Shown here: piece by piece, positions 30,413 to 43,262 of the stretch | How positions within the stretch are numbered: the stretch's first letter is position 1 | Layout: the number at the start of each line of letters is the position of its first letter | Origin: Aurifilum marmelostoma | Taxonomy: Eukaryota > Ascomycota > Sordariomycetes > Diaporthales > Cryphonectriaceae | Direction: 5' to 3' | NCBI GenBank assembly: GCA_027559495.1 | Contig: JAMXSV010000003.1 | Span: forward strand, 372,001 to 436,000 | DNA length: 64,000 nt | Position numbers and translations under genes: made by a program | Notes under the pieces: model-generated | What the model was told of the DNA's origin: nothing | Seen by the model: only the letters and a program-made list of their open reading frames with translations | The model's database searches: none

Positions 30413-33400
30413 GTTGAGGTGGCGATGCCGTTGCAACACGTTGTTGAATAACGTTTTGGGTGGAGTGATGTGACGTTGGGCTACCCAGCGAGGTTTTCAA
30501 GGTTTCGGAATGGGTATGAACCATTGAGAGACATGGACATATATATACCCTAGCGTACCTTATATAGTATGCAGAGCAAACACCCCCGCCCCAGTTGGTC
30601 TCAACGATGCACCAACGACGATTTGTCTTTGCCGCCCCTGCAGACTCGAGCGTTGGTCGCCAAGGGCTTATGTCGTCAGGGTGCCTGATGCCGAGAATTG
30701 TTCTCAGGCTGCAGATGCAGGATGACGCCGGCCCCTCAATGAAATGAGAGACAACATCACAAAGGAGTCTGGCTCATCTCGATGCAACATTGAACGGCGC
30801 TTGCGGAATACCGGTCTCCGCTGGGCGACCGTCCTCCCTTGCTGGCGCCAGCAACCTGTTTTCCCCTATTTTCAGAAGGACTGCCCCGCTTTGAAGGATT
30901 TCACAGTGTGTCCTCGCGTAATTCCGAGTGCGACCAAGCACTAAAACCACAGCCGCAACAGTACACGAGAGTGCCCATGGTGTTGAACTTGAATTCACCT
31001 CAACACCTTGGTCTTCACGCCATGTGCTTGAGGCGGGGCTTGTGCAGGCTCATGCCAGGCTGTGAAGATCACAAGAAACCACAAGTAATTTTCTAAGCTG
31101 TCCAATGTTTCCCTCGTGATTCAACAAACAGGTTCCTCCGTGCCCGCTGGGTTTCGGCCGGACGTGGACCCGTCGAACCCCTGGAGATGAACTGATCACG
31201 ACAGGAATCGGTGTGGTCGAGTGTGGAAGCAAAGCCCCAAGCATGATGCAACAGGGCGCGCACAAGAACCAATTCCGCTCCGCAAAAATCCTGCGATCGT
31301 ATACATAGTAACTTCTGCAACGCGTGCAGCGCAGAATAAGCAGGAGTGTGTCAGTGCGTGTGTTGTCGTTCCCACAAAACAAAGAAGGGTCTCGGCCGCG
31401 ACACACTTACGCGAGGACCGATCAGCTCGCCCCGGGTTGGTTATGCGTAGGCTGTCATACGTCAATGCGGAACGGCGGACCGGGGGGGGATGCGCTGTCG
31501 TATCATACATAGTACAAACGCTGAGCCACACCCCGCACCCCAGCTATCAGCTCTGGACTACGGAATTCGGTAGTTGCTGCTGACCCGCAAAGACCGGTGT
31601 GGTGTGGGTATGCAGCCACCAGCCGTGTGTCGTGTCAGCACTTGATATGCAGGCATGGGGCCTTACCAGCCACTCATAACGGCTCTAGGTCTATCATAAG
31701 TCACAAGCAAGACGACTACATGGGACGCTCGTCTGACCACGGATCGAAGGCAATAAAAAGCCTGCATTTATTTCTTATTTCCGCAGAGCCGGCAGGAGCT
31801 CGTGATTCTGGTCAAAGTCTCATTCGTTGGATATCGCACGTCAGTGCTCACAGCGTGGAGGGGTGGAGAGGTTGCTGGTGACCATCCCATAGCCACGCAT
31901 GGTTGCTATCATTAACATGCCCCTCCAATTTTCGTGATTCTACTTCCGTTGCTTCCTATCTACACACATTAGTAGGGCGCTTCTAGAGTCAAGTGAATAG
32001 CGTATTCAGAAGGAACCTCGAAATTCAGCCTACCAAGTGGACACAGCCAGAGTCTAACCAAACGTATTATGATGCTTACGCGGAAGTGCTTATCAGAGGA
32101 CAATAGATGTCAGTCCATGTTCGTAGATACTAATCTTTCTTTTGCCCCGGATGCCCCGACCGTTAGGTTTTGCAAGCTGGGCCATCTCAAGGGCATCTGG
32201 TCAGAATTACGGGCTAAAGAAAAGAGCACCACAGACTTGGAGCTCGGTATATATGGGCAGTGATTCTTGTAGAACAGGATTTGTAATTAAGCGGAAGTTG
32301 GCATCCCTCCGAACAGCCTTCTGACCGTGCCGCACAATCATGTTGTGTTTAGCAACCGTACTCACAGTGCCTGACGCAAGAAAATACACCCTCACTCTAA
32401 TCCGCGCTCAGCTGAGTGCCCAATCAACGTCACATTAGGCAGCGTTCTTCAGTGCCAAAATCACCCTCAAGCCGCATGGTGAAAACTACTGCACACAGTT
32501 ACAGTACTAGAGTAAATCTGAGCTCGTAATTTGATGATACATTACCTTCCTTCTCGTGGAATTTGATGTGACTTCGTCAAGTGACCAAGGTGACGGCTAA
32601 CAGAGACCCCTACGTGAGATACTGGTTGGAATGCCACAGATCCAACTTGTGTATCATCTTACGGTGCTATGAATTCTGTAGATTATTTTTTCTTTGGGTC
32701 TATCAATACTTTAGATTGTCAATCAAAGTCACAACCGGAACTCAGAGGCCATCTCCGCGCCCATCAGCTAAGATACCTGGTCAGCCTGTTACTTCAGCTT
32801 GTCATTGTGACATAATTAGTTTTATTCTTGCCTCATCTTCTTCATACTCTCAGCTGCTGATTCAAGCCTTACCTAAAATCTCCTTAGACAGTGCAAAGAT
32901 ACGACATTGTTCAAATATTAGGAAGAATTCACGGGGTTAAAGAAAACTTCAAAATCATAGACCTGGAACGTAACGCCTGCAATTACTGCCACCTTGAGAA
33001 TCGGAAGGAAACATCTAGATAAGATCAGAAACGGGCCATTACATGGACATATTCCACTTGCCAGTTCTGAGGTGGCATGCCATATGCATAAAGAGCCTAT
33101 GTTTCCTTGTGTAGCAAAGGCTATACTACTGTTCAGAACATATTGCTTTGTCCACACGGGTCTCATAACAAGGGACATGCTAGGTACCCTACCCTAGGAT
33201 GAACATAGATTGGTCTTGCGACTTCCAAGTTTCCCACAGAAATACTAGATTGCAAGCAATACCTTCCTTGATGAGTTTCTCGGAATGATTAGAGTGAAAC
33301 CCATAACATTCTTGCAGTGCTAGCATACTTGTGACCTACATAAAGTAATTACATCAATTGTATGTCTTGAATGTTATCTAGCTTTACTTATTTCTGGCGC

Positions 33401-34023
33401 TGCAAGCTCCTGTGACTGTTCGGTGTAGTGCTCCAAGCTTTTGCTAGAAATCAATATGCTAGGAGTTGTGGGTCACCGTCAAAGACATCCTTGACGAGAA
33501 CAAAACAATTGTACATTATATGATATCTTAGATGCCACATACTGGAATATGATGTTGTGTGATTCGTAGCAGTCTATAATTGACTCGAAGGTCTCAATAC
33601 GGATCCTGTGGTATCCCCAACGAGTTTCACAATAATACATTAATGGAATCCTCCAAGAGCTGTGTGTTTTGCAGAGTAAATTGGCAAGAGATGGGGGGGG
33701 GGGGGACTGAATTAGAACCAGGCCCACGTTGTGATGAACGGCGATCCGCATGCTTTAGGGTACATAGATAGTCATGAAGGCTTAGTGACATAAGGTACAG
33801 AACAATAAAGCACTTCGGGCATGGTGGATACTCGATAATGATGAATGCCATCAGCCTCAAAGCCGTGGTGATGACCAAACCAGACTTTACTATCTACTGT
33901 TACTTAACACTTCACCTGATATATGGACTTTCCTAGTGATTGGATTCTGTGTTCTGGTCAGTCCAGACCCACAAGCAATGCTCATGTCAATGAACACTAT
34001 GGAGCCAATAAACTATCTACGAG
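30413..34023. other. Gene-poor, partly AT-rich region
   Basis: About 3.6 kb with only short, unsupported open frames on both strands. From about 31900 onward the sequence is visibly AT-rich compared with neighbouring genes. A run of 13 G lies at 33693-33705. No transposon ORF, terminal repeat or RNA gene was recognised. Confidence 0.5.
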
Positions 34024-34030
34024 TATATAA
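34024..34030 (+). promoter_or_regulatory. TATA box of the 63-aa protein gene
   Basis: TATATAA lies about 170 bp upstream of the ATG at 34199. It is followed by a CA/A-rich leader (about 34060-34198) without upstream ATG codons, as in highly expressed fungal genes. Confidence 0.65.
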
Positions 34031-34198
34031 AGCACCTGCATAGACGCAAGCCGACATCAGAAGGAAAGAAACTCAAACCAGAACCAACACTCAACTTCGA
34101 GACAAGACACAAACCTGCCAACTCAACAACCAACAAGAAAACATCACGACAACTACCACACACACAAGTATCCCACAGAACGATACAACAACATCAAG

Positions 34199-34390
34199 AT
34201 GCCTGCCCCTCAAGGTCAGCCCTTCAGCAAGAGTGGTGGCAAGAAGGGTGGCAAGAAGGATGATGAGTTCTCCATGAAGAGCTTCAATGCATCTGCCAAT
34301 GCCAGCACCAAGGGCCTGCCTGGCTCGAAGACCCAGAGTGTCAAGTCTGGCCACTCTGGTGGAAAGGACTCGACCAAGAGCGGCAAGTAG
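34199..34390 (+). CDS. Small Lys/Ser/Gly-rich protein, unknown function
   Basis: A single exon of 63 aa in good start context (CAAGATGCC). The protein begins MPAPQGQPFSKSGGKKGGKK, continues DDEFSMKSFNASANAS and ends in SGHSGGKDSTKSGK. It is highly basic, low in hydrophobic residues and probably disordered. It has no signal peptide. Codon use is biased toward C-ending and AAG codons, as in highly expressed genes, and the TATA box plus CA-rich leader upstream support expression. No family is recognised. Confidence 0.65.
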   Translation: MPAPQGQPFSKSGGKKGGKKDDEFSMKSFNASANASTKGLPGSKTQSVKSGHSGGKDSTKSGK

Positions 34391-35535
34391 CTCTATTCAC
34401 TGCGAAGAAGGAAATCATTCCTCGGAGTCGACCTGAAGGAGCTTTGATGAATCTCGACTGTCCTCAATTAGACGGACTATTCATCCTCAACTGATAAAAC
34501 CAAATAAAAACCTGCACTTGCACTAACTCTGAAGTCTCAATTCTTATCCTGTGATGCATATGCTTGTGACAAATCTGGTGCGGATTTTAGAGTAATTAGT
34601 TGCACACCAAAGTTAAAAGATGTAAGTGTCTGCCAAATACAGTGTCTTGACCGCACGCTAAATTTACCACAACTAGGAAGTCTATTGATCTTGAGGACTC
34701 TCTTAGTCTCGCACAAGTCATTCATAATTATATATTAGAATTTCCTAACCTACCTTTCCATCTGTCGGATTAGAGAACACTAATACTCAAGAGTTAAACT
34801 GTCAAGCACCGCAGTATTCTCAGCATCATTTACAATGGCCCATCACAGAACCCTGCCACGCCCACTCCTCATGATCTTGCCCAAATTTGCAGATTCGAAG
34901 AAGATGGGATATCTTCAGTAACTGGACCCCGGTGCAGTCTATGCACAGATTCGCCGCTCTCCTGTTGGGGAACTCGAAGTGCGACTTTGGCAGACTACGT
35001 GAGGTTGCAGAGAGCCCAGGAGTGAGCAAAATGCCCAGACTTCCCAGTGCCTTGACGATACATGTGTTGAAGACACTATCAACTGTATCTGTAATGGTGT
35101 GGATCCGGAGCACTCAATCCTAGGTGGGAAGTCAACAGTGCGGGCAGGCCCACTTTGCTTCCAATCCCGCAGTCGGGTGCCCACTTAACCAGTCAGTCGG
35201 CCTTCTCGAACAATCGAATTGTACAAGCAGTACAGGCGACACACTAATTGATTGTAGCGACTTATGCGTAAGATAAGACTTCACATGTCTTAGGCTCAAC
35301 CCTGCTGTCGTATGGATGCGCTGTGACGGGAGCCGCGTACGATTTCTTGAGGACAACCCACCTCCTGAGGTCTGCAGGAGGTACGTGCCTGAACCCTAAC
35401 CCAGACACTGCCGGCTGATTCGGTGATTACGGTCCACCAACGTCAGCACATCATCCTTGCTCCCAAGAGTTTGAGCATAAAACAACATTTCACCAGCCTA
35501 TAATTCACGTCACGCAGATTGCGCACCGCGTAGCC
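34391..35535. other. Intergenic region
   Basis: This holds the 3' flank of the 63-aa gene, AT-rich sequence and the promoter of the ABC transporter. No supported gene. Confidence 0.5.
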
Positions 35536-38500
35536 ATGGCCGGAGTTCAGAAGGGCTTGGAGGTTGCCTTCTACCTCTACCCATGCGGTCTTTTTGCAAC
35601 ATTGTTTGTATCGCAGTCCATCTACTACTACCGCGAGCGTGTGGGAAAGAGCGCTTCTTTCTCCTTCTCCAGCAACGAAAAGGACGCCGAAGGCATCCGT
35701 CGCTTCTACAACAGACTGATCTGGATCCTGCAGGCCCTGCTGTGCATACTATTCGTATGTCTGAGATCAATTGAGTGGTTTTCGGAGCATGCTTCGCTGA
35801 TGGTGTCTCTGTGTAGCTTCCTAGCATCGTTCTCGTGGTACGGGACGCTGCAGCCGGACAAGATGACCAGCAGGAAGCCGGCTTCCCCTTCAGCGCGTAT
35901 CTGGTAATTTTGTCTGCCCAATTGTTTCTGATCTTGTCCTCAGACACATGTTGTTCTAACCAAGAGACCTAGGCTGCCCATGTTGGTGTGCTGCTGTACT
36001 TCCTAGCTGGGCTGCTTCCCAATCCCGACGGGCCATGGTCGCCCACCGCCTCCAACTGCCAATCATGGATCACGGGCATCGTCATCGAGGCTGTCATTGC
36101 AGCTGTTTTCAGGACGGAACAGCACTCGATCCGTGTGCCCTCGCATCTGCTCGATGAATTGTCCGGTGTGGGGATCGCACGGGTCCTTGTACTGCTGGTC
36201 GTGACACTCTTGCTCGTCCGCAGACATTACGCTTTGAAGTCACTCACATCTCAATCTACTCCAGATGAGCGCCAGGGCCTTCTCGAAAACGGACAAGGGC
36301 CTGTGGGCGGCTACGATGGCGCTCACGCACATGGGCATGGACACCCCGCAGGGCCACCACCGGCAGCAAAGCCCGGAGATATGAACAAGGGCTGGTTCGA
36401 TTACTTTGCCGGGTTTCGAGTCCTGTTCCCGTACCTATGGTGAGCCGTGTTGATCTCGGAATGGAGAAATTTGACAGGCCACTGATAACCCCGCTCATTC
36501 ACTAGGCCCAAGGACTCGCACCTGTACCAGGCCATAGTGCTTCTCTGTGTGATTCTCCTGGTCGCCCAGCGCATCGTCAACATCATGGTTCCACTGCAGC
36601 TGGGTGTGCTGGTCGATTCTCTCGGATACGGCCGTATACCATACAAGGAGATCATTCTATATGTCATCTACAGAGCTCTGCAGGGCAACTCGGGTGCGCT
36701 TGGTGCGGCACGATCGGTCCTCTGGATCCCGGTCTCACAATCCCTCTTCCGTCGACTGTCCTGCGCGGCCTTTGAGCACGTTCTGGGCTTATCCTTGGAT
36801 TTCCACCTGAGCAAGAAGATCGGTGAGGTAACCAGCGCGCTCAGCCGCGGTGCGGCGATGAACACGTTCCTGGAGAATTTTGTGTTCCAGGTGTTTCCTA
36901 TGATCTTTGACATTTTCGTGGCCGGTGTGCTCTTCTTTGTCAAATACGACGCGTTCTACACCATTATCGTTTTCTTCATCATGTGGTCCTACATCTTTTT
37001 AACTATCTACATGGCCAAATGGCGCGGCAGGCAGCGAAGGGACATGGCGATGAAGAACCGAGAGATGGATGCCGTCAAGACGGATGCGATCATGGCATAC
37101 GAGACGGTGCAGCACAACTGTGCCGTCGTGCCCGAGACGGCTCGCTTCCAGAGCCAGGTCTTCGCCTACCAGAAGGCGGAGCGGCTCGTGATGTGGTCTC
37201 TGAACGCCCTGAACCTGACGCAGAGCTCCATCTTTTCTCTTGGGACGGCGCTGCTGGTCGCCGTGTCTGCGTACAAGATCTCGATTGGCAAGCAGACCGT
37301 TCCTGAGTTTGTGAGCCTCATTGTGTACTTCACGCAGCTCCAGGGGCCTCTGAACTTCTTTGGCACGTATTATACGATGCTCCAGAACAACCTGATTGAG
37401 GCGGAGCGTATGCTTGATCTGGTGAGATCTCTGTTGTCCGCGAAAATTTACTGGAGACCGGTTGACTGATGCAAAATACAGTTCAAGGAGACGTCTGGGA
37501 TCGTGGAGAAGCCGGACGCTGTCCAACTCCCGGACCCCAAGGGGGAGGTTGAATTCAGAAACGTCCATTTCTCATATCAAGGCAAAGCCAAGGACCCTGC
37601 CATCGACGGCATCAGCTTCAAAGTCCCGCCGGGGACCAAAACTGCCATCGTGGGTGAGAGTGGCAGCGGGAAGTCCACATGCCTGAAGCTTCTCTTCCGC
37701 TTCTACGACGTCAGCGAGGGATCGATCACGGTCGATGGCCACGACCTGAGAGACCTCAAGCTTGACAGCCTGCGCCGGAGCATCGGCGTCGTGCCTCAGG
37801 ACACGGTCCTGTTCAATGCTACGATCATGTATAACCTGCAGTATGCCAAGCCCAACGCCTCTGCAGCCGACGTCTATGAGGCCTGCAGAGCTGCGAATAT
37901 TCACGACCGGATCTTGTCTTTCCCAGATGGATATGAGACCAAGGTTGGAGAACGTGGTTTGAAGTTGTCTGGTGGTGAGCGCCAGCGGGTATGTCCCCCC
38001 TCCGCCCCTCCGCCCCTCCTCCCCCTCCTCCCCCGCCTTTTTTTTTTCTTTCTTTTTCTTTTTCTTTCCTTTCTTTTTTTCCGCCTGATATTTTGATTTC
38101 AAAATACAGCGACAACAAAGGACGCAGAGAGAATAAACCTGCTTTAGGTCGGCCAAGTTGACTTTTGTACGCTGACATAATATACAATCTCGATAGATCG
38201 CCATCGCTCGGGCCATTCTCAAAGACTCGCGCATCCTGCTCCTCGACGAAGCCACCGCCTCGCTTGACTCTCATACCGAGAAGCAGATCCAGGATGCACT
38301 AGAGCGAGTGACCTCGGGCCGAACCACAGTCACCATTGCGTAAGCCCAACCCTTGCTCCTGATCGATAAACCCCCTCCCCCGCCTTCCCCCTTCCCTCCC
38401 CTGTACATCATTTCGCCCCAGTGTCGCTGCTAACCATATACCCTGTCGCGCACAGTCACCGGCTGTCCACTATCACCAACTCTGACCAGATTGTGGTGCT

Positions 38501-38651
38501 GCACAAGGGCAAGATTGTTGAGCGCGGTACGCACTCGGAGCTTCTCGCCATGAGAGGAAGCTACCATGCCATGTGGGAGAAGCAGACCACCGCAGAGAGG
38601 GAAAAGAAGGAGCAGGACAAGGAGGGGGATGCACAAACTGAGGTCGAGTGA
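35536..38651 (+). CDS. HMT1: HMT1/ABCB6-type ABC half-transporter
   Basis: Seven exons: 35536-35754, 35817-35903, 35973-36439, 36506-37421, 37482-37988, 38197-38339 and 38456-38651, giving 844 aa, the same size as S. pombe Hmt1 and human ABCB6. An N-terminal TMD0 of about five helices precedes the six-helix core domain. The linker carries a His-rich HAHGHGH motif from residue 220. The nucleotide-binding domain has Walker A GESGSGKST (621-629), the Q-loop VVPQD, the signature LSGGE (725-729), Walker B ILLLDE ending at E750 and the H-loop His781. Relatives move phytochelatin, glutathione conjugates or heavy metals into the vacuole, or porphyrins in animals. Vacuolar heavy-metal detoxification is the likeliest role. 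A 208-nt pyrimidine-rich intron separates signature and Walker B. Confidence 0.93.
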
Positions 38652-39295
38652 GGGAGCCCAATCTCTTTTGAACTCGACAGACAAGAGCATAGATATGGAA
38701 TTGCGAGGGTACCGTCAAGCGATATTGCCAATCGAAATATGATAGAACCAAAATTTGGATAGATCGAGGTTGTTTGTTATTGTTTTGTTTTGCCCCACAA
38801 TGCCTCGGTCTGCGCTGAAATAGAAACAAGCACGCAAAACTCTCGTGGGTATCAAACCGCTGCTCCCTTCCCCCTCCCCCCCGTCCCCTTCCCCCGCATC
38901 GAATGGGATGCCACGCCTCCAAAACAAAGTAAAGATAACTGACTGCCCCTGTGGCTATGATACAGATATAAACAAACAATCCCAGCGCCGCTCGTTGCCA
39001 CGCGTGATGCGTCCTGAACCGGGATGACTGAAAAGCAAAGAAACAAGAAGGGAACACCTTATAATATGTACATGAAACCAATGCTCTGAACGCGTCCACG
39101 CTGGACTTTGACGGTTGAACTGCAACCACTGGATGGGAAAAGTCAATGTGTTAGTACGGATCGTCAACGCTCAGGCCATTTCTTCGGAATAGGCGGGCCA
39201 TCAACGCCACGTGATGCACATACCAAGCTGCTGCACGAGGAGAATGCACGACAGAGCCCGCGCACGGAGCTGCTGAAGGGCTGTCCGCCCCTTCC
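38652..39295. other. Convergent 3' region
   Basis: The 3' ends of the ABC transporter and the 153-aa protein face each other here. No supported gene. Confidence 0.5.
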
Positions 39296-39757
39296 TCACA
39301 GGATATCCTTCCATATCCGGGGCCGCAGATACCGCAGGAATCTCTCCGTCTCCTCGTGGATACCCGGCAGGGCGGCCCAGTTCTCGACCAGCATGGCCAG
39401 CTCCTCGCGGGCGACCGTGTCGTCGGCGGCGCCCTCGGCGAGCTGCCTCAGCAGGACGGTCTCGACCAGGAGCTCGAAGTTGGCCTGCTCGCCCGTCTCG
39501 GGCCACAGGAGGGCGGCCGTCTCGCGGAAGTTCTCCTTGGCGGCGTTGCTCAGCTGCTTGCGCACGAGCGAGTGCAGGCTGCGGGCGGCCATCTCGTCGT
39601 TCTGCACCTCGCCCGTGATGATGCGCTGCACGAGCTTGAAGGTGTTCTTGAAGCCCACGGGCCAGTACATTGGGCACTGCAGTTCCTCCACCATTGGGCT
39701 GCTGGGCTCGGACATGTCGGATGTCTGGGACGACGTCTCTTCGATGAGGGGCTCCAT
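39296..39757 (-). CDS. Acidic helical protein, unknown function
   Basis: A single exon of 153 aa from ATG 39757. The first 30 residues are Ser/Glu-rich (EETSSQTSDMSEPSSPMVEE) and likely disordered. The rest is predicted largely helical, with FKNTFKLVQRIITGEV, SLVRKQLSNAAKENFRE and a C-terminal RFLRYLRPRIWKDIL. Codon use is GC-rich and strongly C/G-ending, like confirmed genes nearby, which supports coding. No domain or family is recognised. An 18-nt A tract on this strand (T18 at 39771-39788) lies 13 bases before the start codon and would sit in the 5' leader. Confidence 0.65.
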   Translation of the reverse strand: MEPLIEETSSQTSDMSEPSSPMVEELQCPMYWPVGFKNTFKLVQRIITGEVQNDEMAARSLHSLVRKQLSNAAKENFRETAALLWPETGEQANFELLVETVLLRQLAEGAADDTVAREELAMLVENWAALPGIHEETERFLRYLRPRIWKDIL

Positions 39758-39770
39758 TCTGGTTGGACTC

Positions 39771-39805
39771 TTTTTTTTTTTTTTTTTTCTGGTTCGGGGG
39801 GGGGG
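39771..39805. repeat. T18 and G10 homopolymer runs
   Basis: T18 at 39771-39788 and G10 at 39796-39805, just upstream of the minus-strand gene at 39757. They may be promoter poly(dA:dT), which disfavours nucleosomes. Confidence 0.8.
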
Positions 39806-42714
39806 AGGGATCGATCTTATTCTTATGTTTATGAAAGTGTTTGTGGCTGATGAGTTTGGATCCGTGCCGATAAATTATGTGTATGTGCGTGTGGTGTGTG
39901 TGGCGAGATGTGGCGGGCTTAGCTTGGGTTTTTGGTTTTTTGTGAAAGAGAAATGTGACTTGTGGTGCCTAGCAAAGAAGATCCAGTTCATGTATTATTA
40001 TGGATTTCTTTGTATGAAGAACCCCCAAAGTGCGTATATCGCCACCCTGTATGATTAGAGTGTCAAAAGGGGGGGGGGGGGGGAAGTTGCATAAAATGTC
40101 CGGTCGAACCAGGGCAGTTTCTAGCGGGGCTCATCATAATTAGGTGAGCCCACTGGGGGTTTTTCCAGGCTTTGTTTGCTGACCACAAGGAGCATTTATT
40201 GGGTCACTTTTGCCGGCCCCTTTGCTCGATCGAGGTTGAAATGCAAGGTGGAGTTACGGGCCATGGGTCCCCTTCTGTTGTGAGATTTCTAAATTACTTG
40301 CCTCGGAAATAACCCCCAGGTCCCCTTTTTTTCCCCCCCCCCCACCCTTCCTAAGATCAATCACGATCTGCAGAAATCCCCCCCGTAGAATTTTGGTTGC
40401 CTCTCGTGCTTACACAATATTCAAGTGCCGATCAGCATAGACGACTTAGACGAGCCTATTTTCGTTGCAAGACGATTTCATACTCATCAGGTATTAGTTA
40501 TTAGGTGAGATGCACACACAGCATGTCGGCATCTCCAGGAGGCGACGCTATCTCGATCAGTCCGCGGCGCCATCGTCGGCGTGGGCCCCGGGGTCGTTGT
40601 CGTCAACGGGCTTTTCGCTTCGGGTGACAGGGGTTTTTGGTGGTATTTGATTCACGATCCGTTTCAGGCTTCTCGTATCTGGGTAAAATGTGGACGCCAA
40701 GTCTGGCTTTTGGCAATCCCCATTCGCTCGATAAACCGTGGCTCTGGAGGATGGCTGGACGCTGCATCGATTGCACCTCACAATCAACGAACGTGTGTGT
40801 ATCACATGCCATGAAACACAGGCAGAGCACAACAACACCCTGGCTTCGCGTAGTGATGGAGCCCGAGGATTTGTTTCCCTGCCGAGGTGCTATAGTGCAG
40901 GGTTCTTTATAGGGCAACACAACAGCCCATATCTGATCAATCTGACACCGAGAGGCCATGGCGACAAAGGCACGACGGTGCAGCGCATCGGAGGATTTGC
41001 AGGAGGAACAGGTCGATGCTGAACTAGCAAGGCGCCGGCTGCATTCTTCTTCCTCTGTAAAGGTAATAGTTGAATCCTGTGCTTGGCAGGAATTGATCAG
41101 TTTCCACAACTTGACTAATACTCCAGTGCAACATTGCGTGAGCTGCCTCTCAGTGCAGGAGTCTTAGAAGGCTGAAGTCAGCACGAGGCGCACGATCACG
41201 CATCTGCCGTTGCACATAATTAGATGAAGGATTGCAGGCAAAGGAAACATCTCGACGCTTTCTCAACTGAACTGTCTCTTCCTCATCCTCTCACCCTAGA
41301 TCTGTATTGGTCGAGCCCAGTCAATGCTGGGATCTAGCCCAACACCACCCTGTTGCATGGGTAAGATGACTGCAGATCTAGACACGGACAGTCAATAACG
41401 CCCGGAATTCTCAGGTCGGGTCTCAATCATCGGTTGGATAGCATTTGGGAACACAACAAACGTGACTACAAATACTATATTCTGAATAAATTAATTAAGG
41501 AGTGAACTGACACCGTAATGATCACATTCACTCGTCGACTCTGCTATTTCTTTCTCTTTGTCGATATCGCATGGGGTTCCTTGCTTGTTCTCCTCTGCTG
41601 TTCGTAGGGATCATCATCTCTTAATGATACCCTCTCACATGGCTCTAGATATGGACAGCCTCCATTACAACCGTCAAATCGACTTCATACTCCCATCTAC
41701 CTAGTGAAGCATGTCTTCGATCAATTTTCAAAACAATCGTTAGCTAGAAAAATCAGAATTTTCTCAAACCCAAGGGGTTCACCCGCCCGTAACTTACTTT
41801 CCTCTTGTGCCCCGTGCTCGCTTAAAGGTTTTGGCAGCTGCTCATTCTGGCGATCCTCTCACCCTCTCGAGGATTAGGTCTTCCTAGGCTTTGTCATACT
41901 GCCCCTCTTAAAACGTGGCCTGTAGCCAAGGACTAATCATAATAGGACCATTGTCACGGTTTCTACGACCACTATTCAAAGCCATCATAAACCGGAACCA
42001 AGACCATAATCTCCTGAAGAACGTACTTTTGCATAGCAGATGCCGATTCCTGTGGTAAGTTAGCATGATCCGGAGAGGCCAGAGATGCTATCTCACCACC
42101 GGAGGTGATAATTGATCAAAGATCAAGTGACATGCAAGAATTGCCATCGAAAAGAGGGGATCGGGTCCTCAACACCGCTCAGTGGTCTGACATCGGTCAT
42201 CTCATCATTGGCACCCTTGAATACAACAGAGAGCGAAATCACCTGATCCGTCTTCGGGATTGAAACATTCGACTTGACATGGGAGGGTATGCGGTATCAT
42301 TGCGAGGCTGAAATAATCTGAGCGCAAAGCTGCATCCACCTCCAGTAGGTACCCTAGGGTACTCAAGACCAGACCACGCGGGGGCCATCAACAAACAAAC
42401 CACTCGCCTGCCAAAATTGGATCGCTTCTGGAGAGAAGTAGAGACAGACCGTGTAGTACCCTGAATGAAACTTGTGTTCATGCTCGAGGTGGGCAGGCGC
42501 AGATAGCTCGACCAACCAATATGAGGCCTCAGAACATCCCGTCTATGACATCACTGGTGTCGCGTCTGAGCGGCTCGCCGGGCCTCCCTCATGGAGAGAT
42601 CGGAGCCCCGAGTTGAAACTTCTCTTCTGTCTTTACACAGTACAGTACACTAATTAGAGCGCACTTCGCAAATTACACTGTAACATCGAGCACGCTTGGT
42701 CTATATTCTACACT
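39806..42714. other. Intergenic region
   Basis: About 2.9 kb without a supported gene. It contains long G/C runs (G15 at 40069-40083, C11 at 40333-40343). A plus-strand frame at 40958-41164 begins MATKARRCSASEDLQEEQVD, but no downstream exon or relative supports it. Confidence 0.45.
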
Positions 42715-43262
42715 ATGTCTGCCTTGAGCCTCAACGGTCAGTCCCCCACCCTCTCCAAGCCGTGCGACTTTCCCATTCCTTTGGTCCGGAGTGGCCGAGG
42801 GACGTCCACCTCAATGCTGACAGTCACCTAGTCTTTCGCCAACCACTCAAGCTGTTCTCCACCCAGCCCATGACCGGCTTCTACCGCGATGGCTACTGTC
42901 GGACCGGGACCATGGACTACGGCAACCACGCCGTGGCCGGCGTCGTCAGCGATGAGTTCCTCGACTTCTCCGCCGCCCAGGGCAATGATCTCAGAAATGT
43001 TGGGCTGAGGGGTGGCTGCAAGTGGTGTCTGTGCACGGCCCGGTGGCTGGAGGCGTTCCGAGCCTTTGAGAACGGCACGGTCTCGAGGGATGCGGTCCCG
43101 AAGATTGATCTTGACGCTACGGAGGAGAGCGCCCTGCAGAGAGTTGACTTGCAGACCCTGAGGGGCTTCGCGGTGGAGAGGGAGGGGCAGCAGCAGCAGG
43201 TCAATGGTGTGGTGAATGGGGTGAACGGGGTGAATGGTATCAATGGGGATCATACGCCTTGA
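42715..43262 (+). CDS. DUF2237 family protein
   Basis: Two exons, 42715-42736 and 42832-43262 (intron GTCAGT...CACCTAG with a TGCTGAC branch), giving 150 aa. The tiny first exon encodes MSALSLN. The core carries the DUF2237 landmarks: MTGFYRDGYCRTG, GNHAVAGVVSDEFLDFS, GNDLRNVGLRGGCKWCLC and RWLEAF. The GCKWCLC cysteines may bind metal (inference). The family is widespread in bacteria and fungi with unknown function. The C-terminal 20 residues are an Asn-Gly-Val repeat not typical of the domain. Confidence 0.85.

Noticed and set aside
39108..40058. A 316-codon plus-strand open frame
   Set aside because: It crosses the T18 and G10 runs, overlaps the better-supported minus-strand 153-aa gene and shows no domain.
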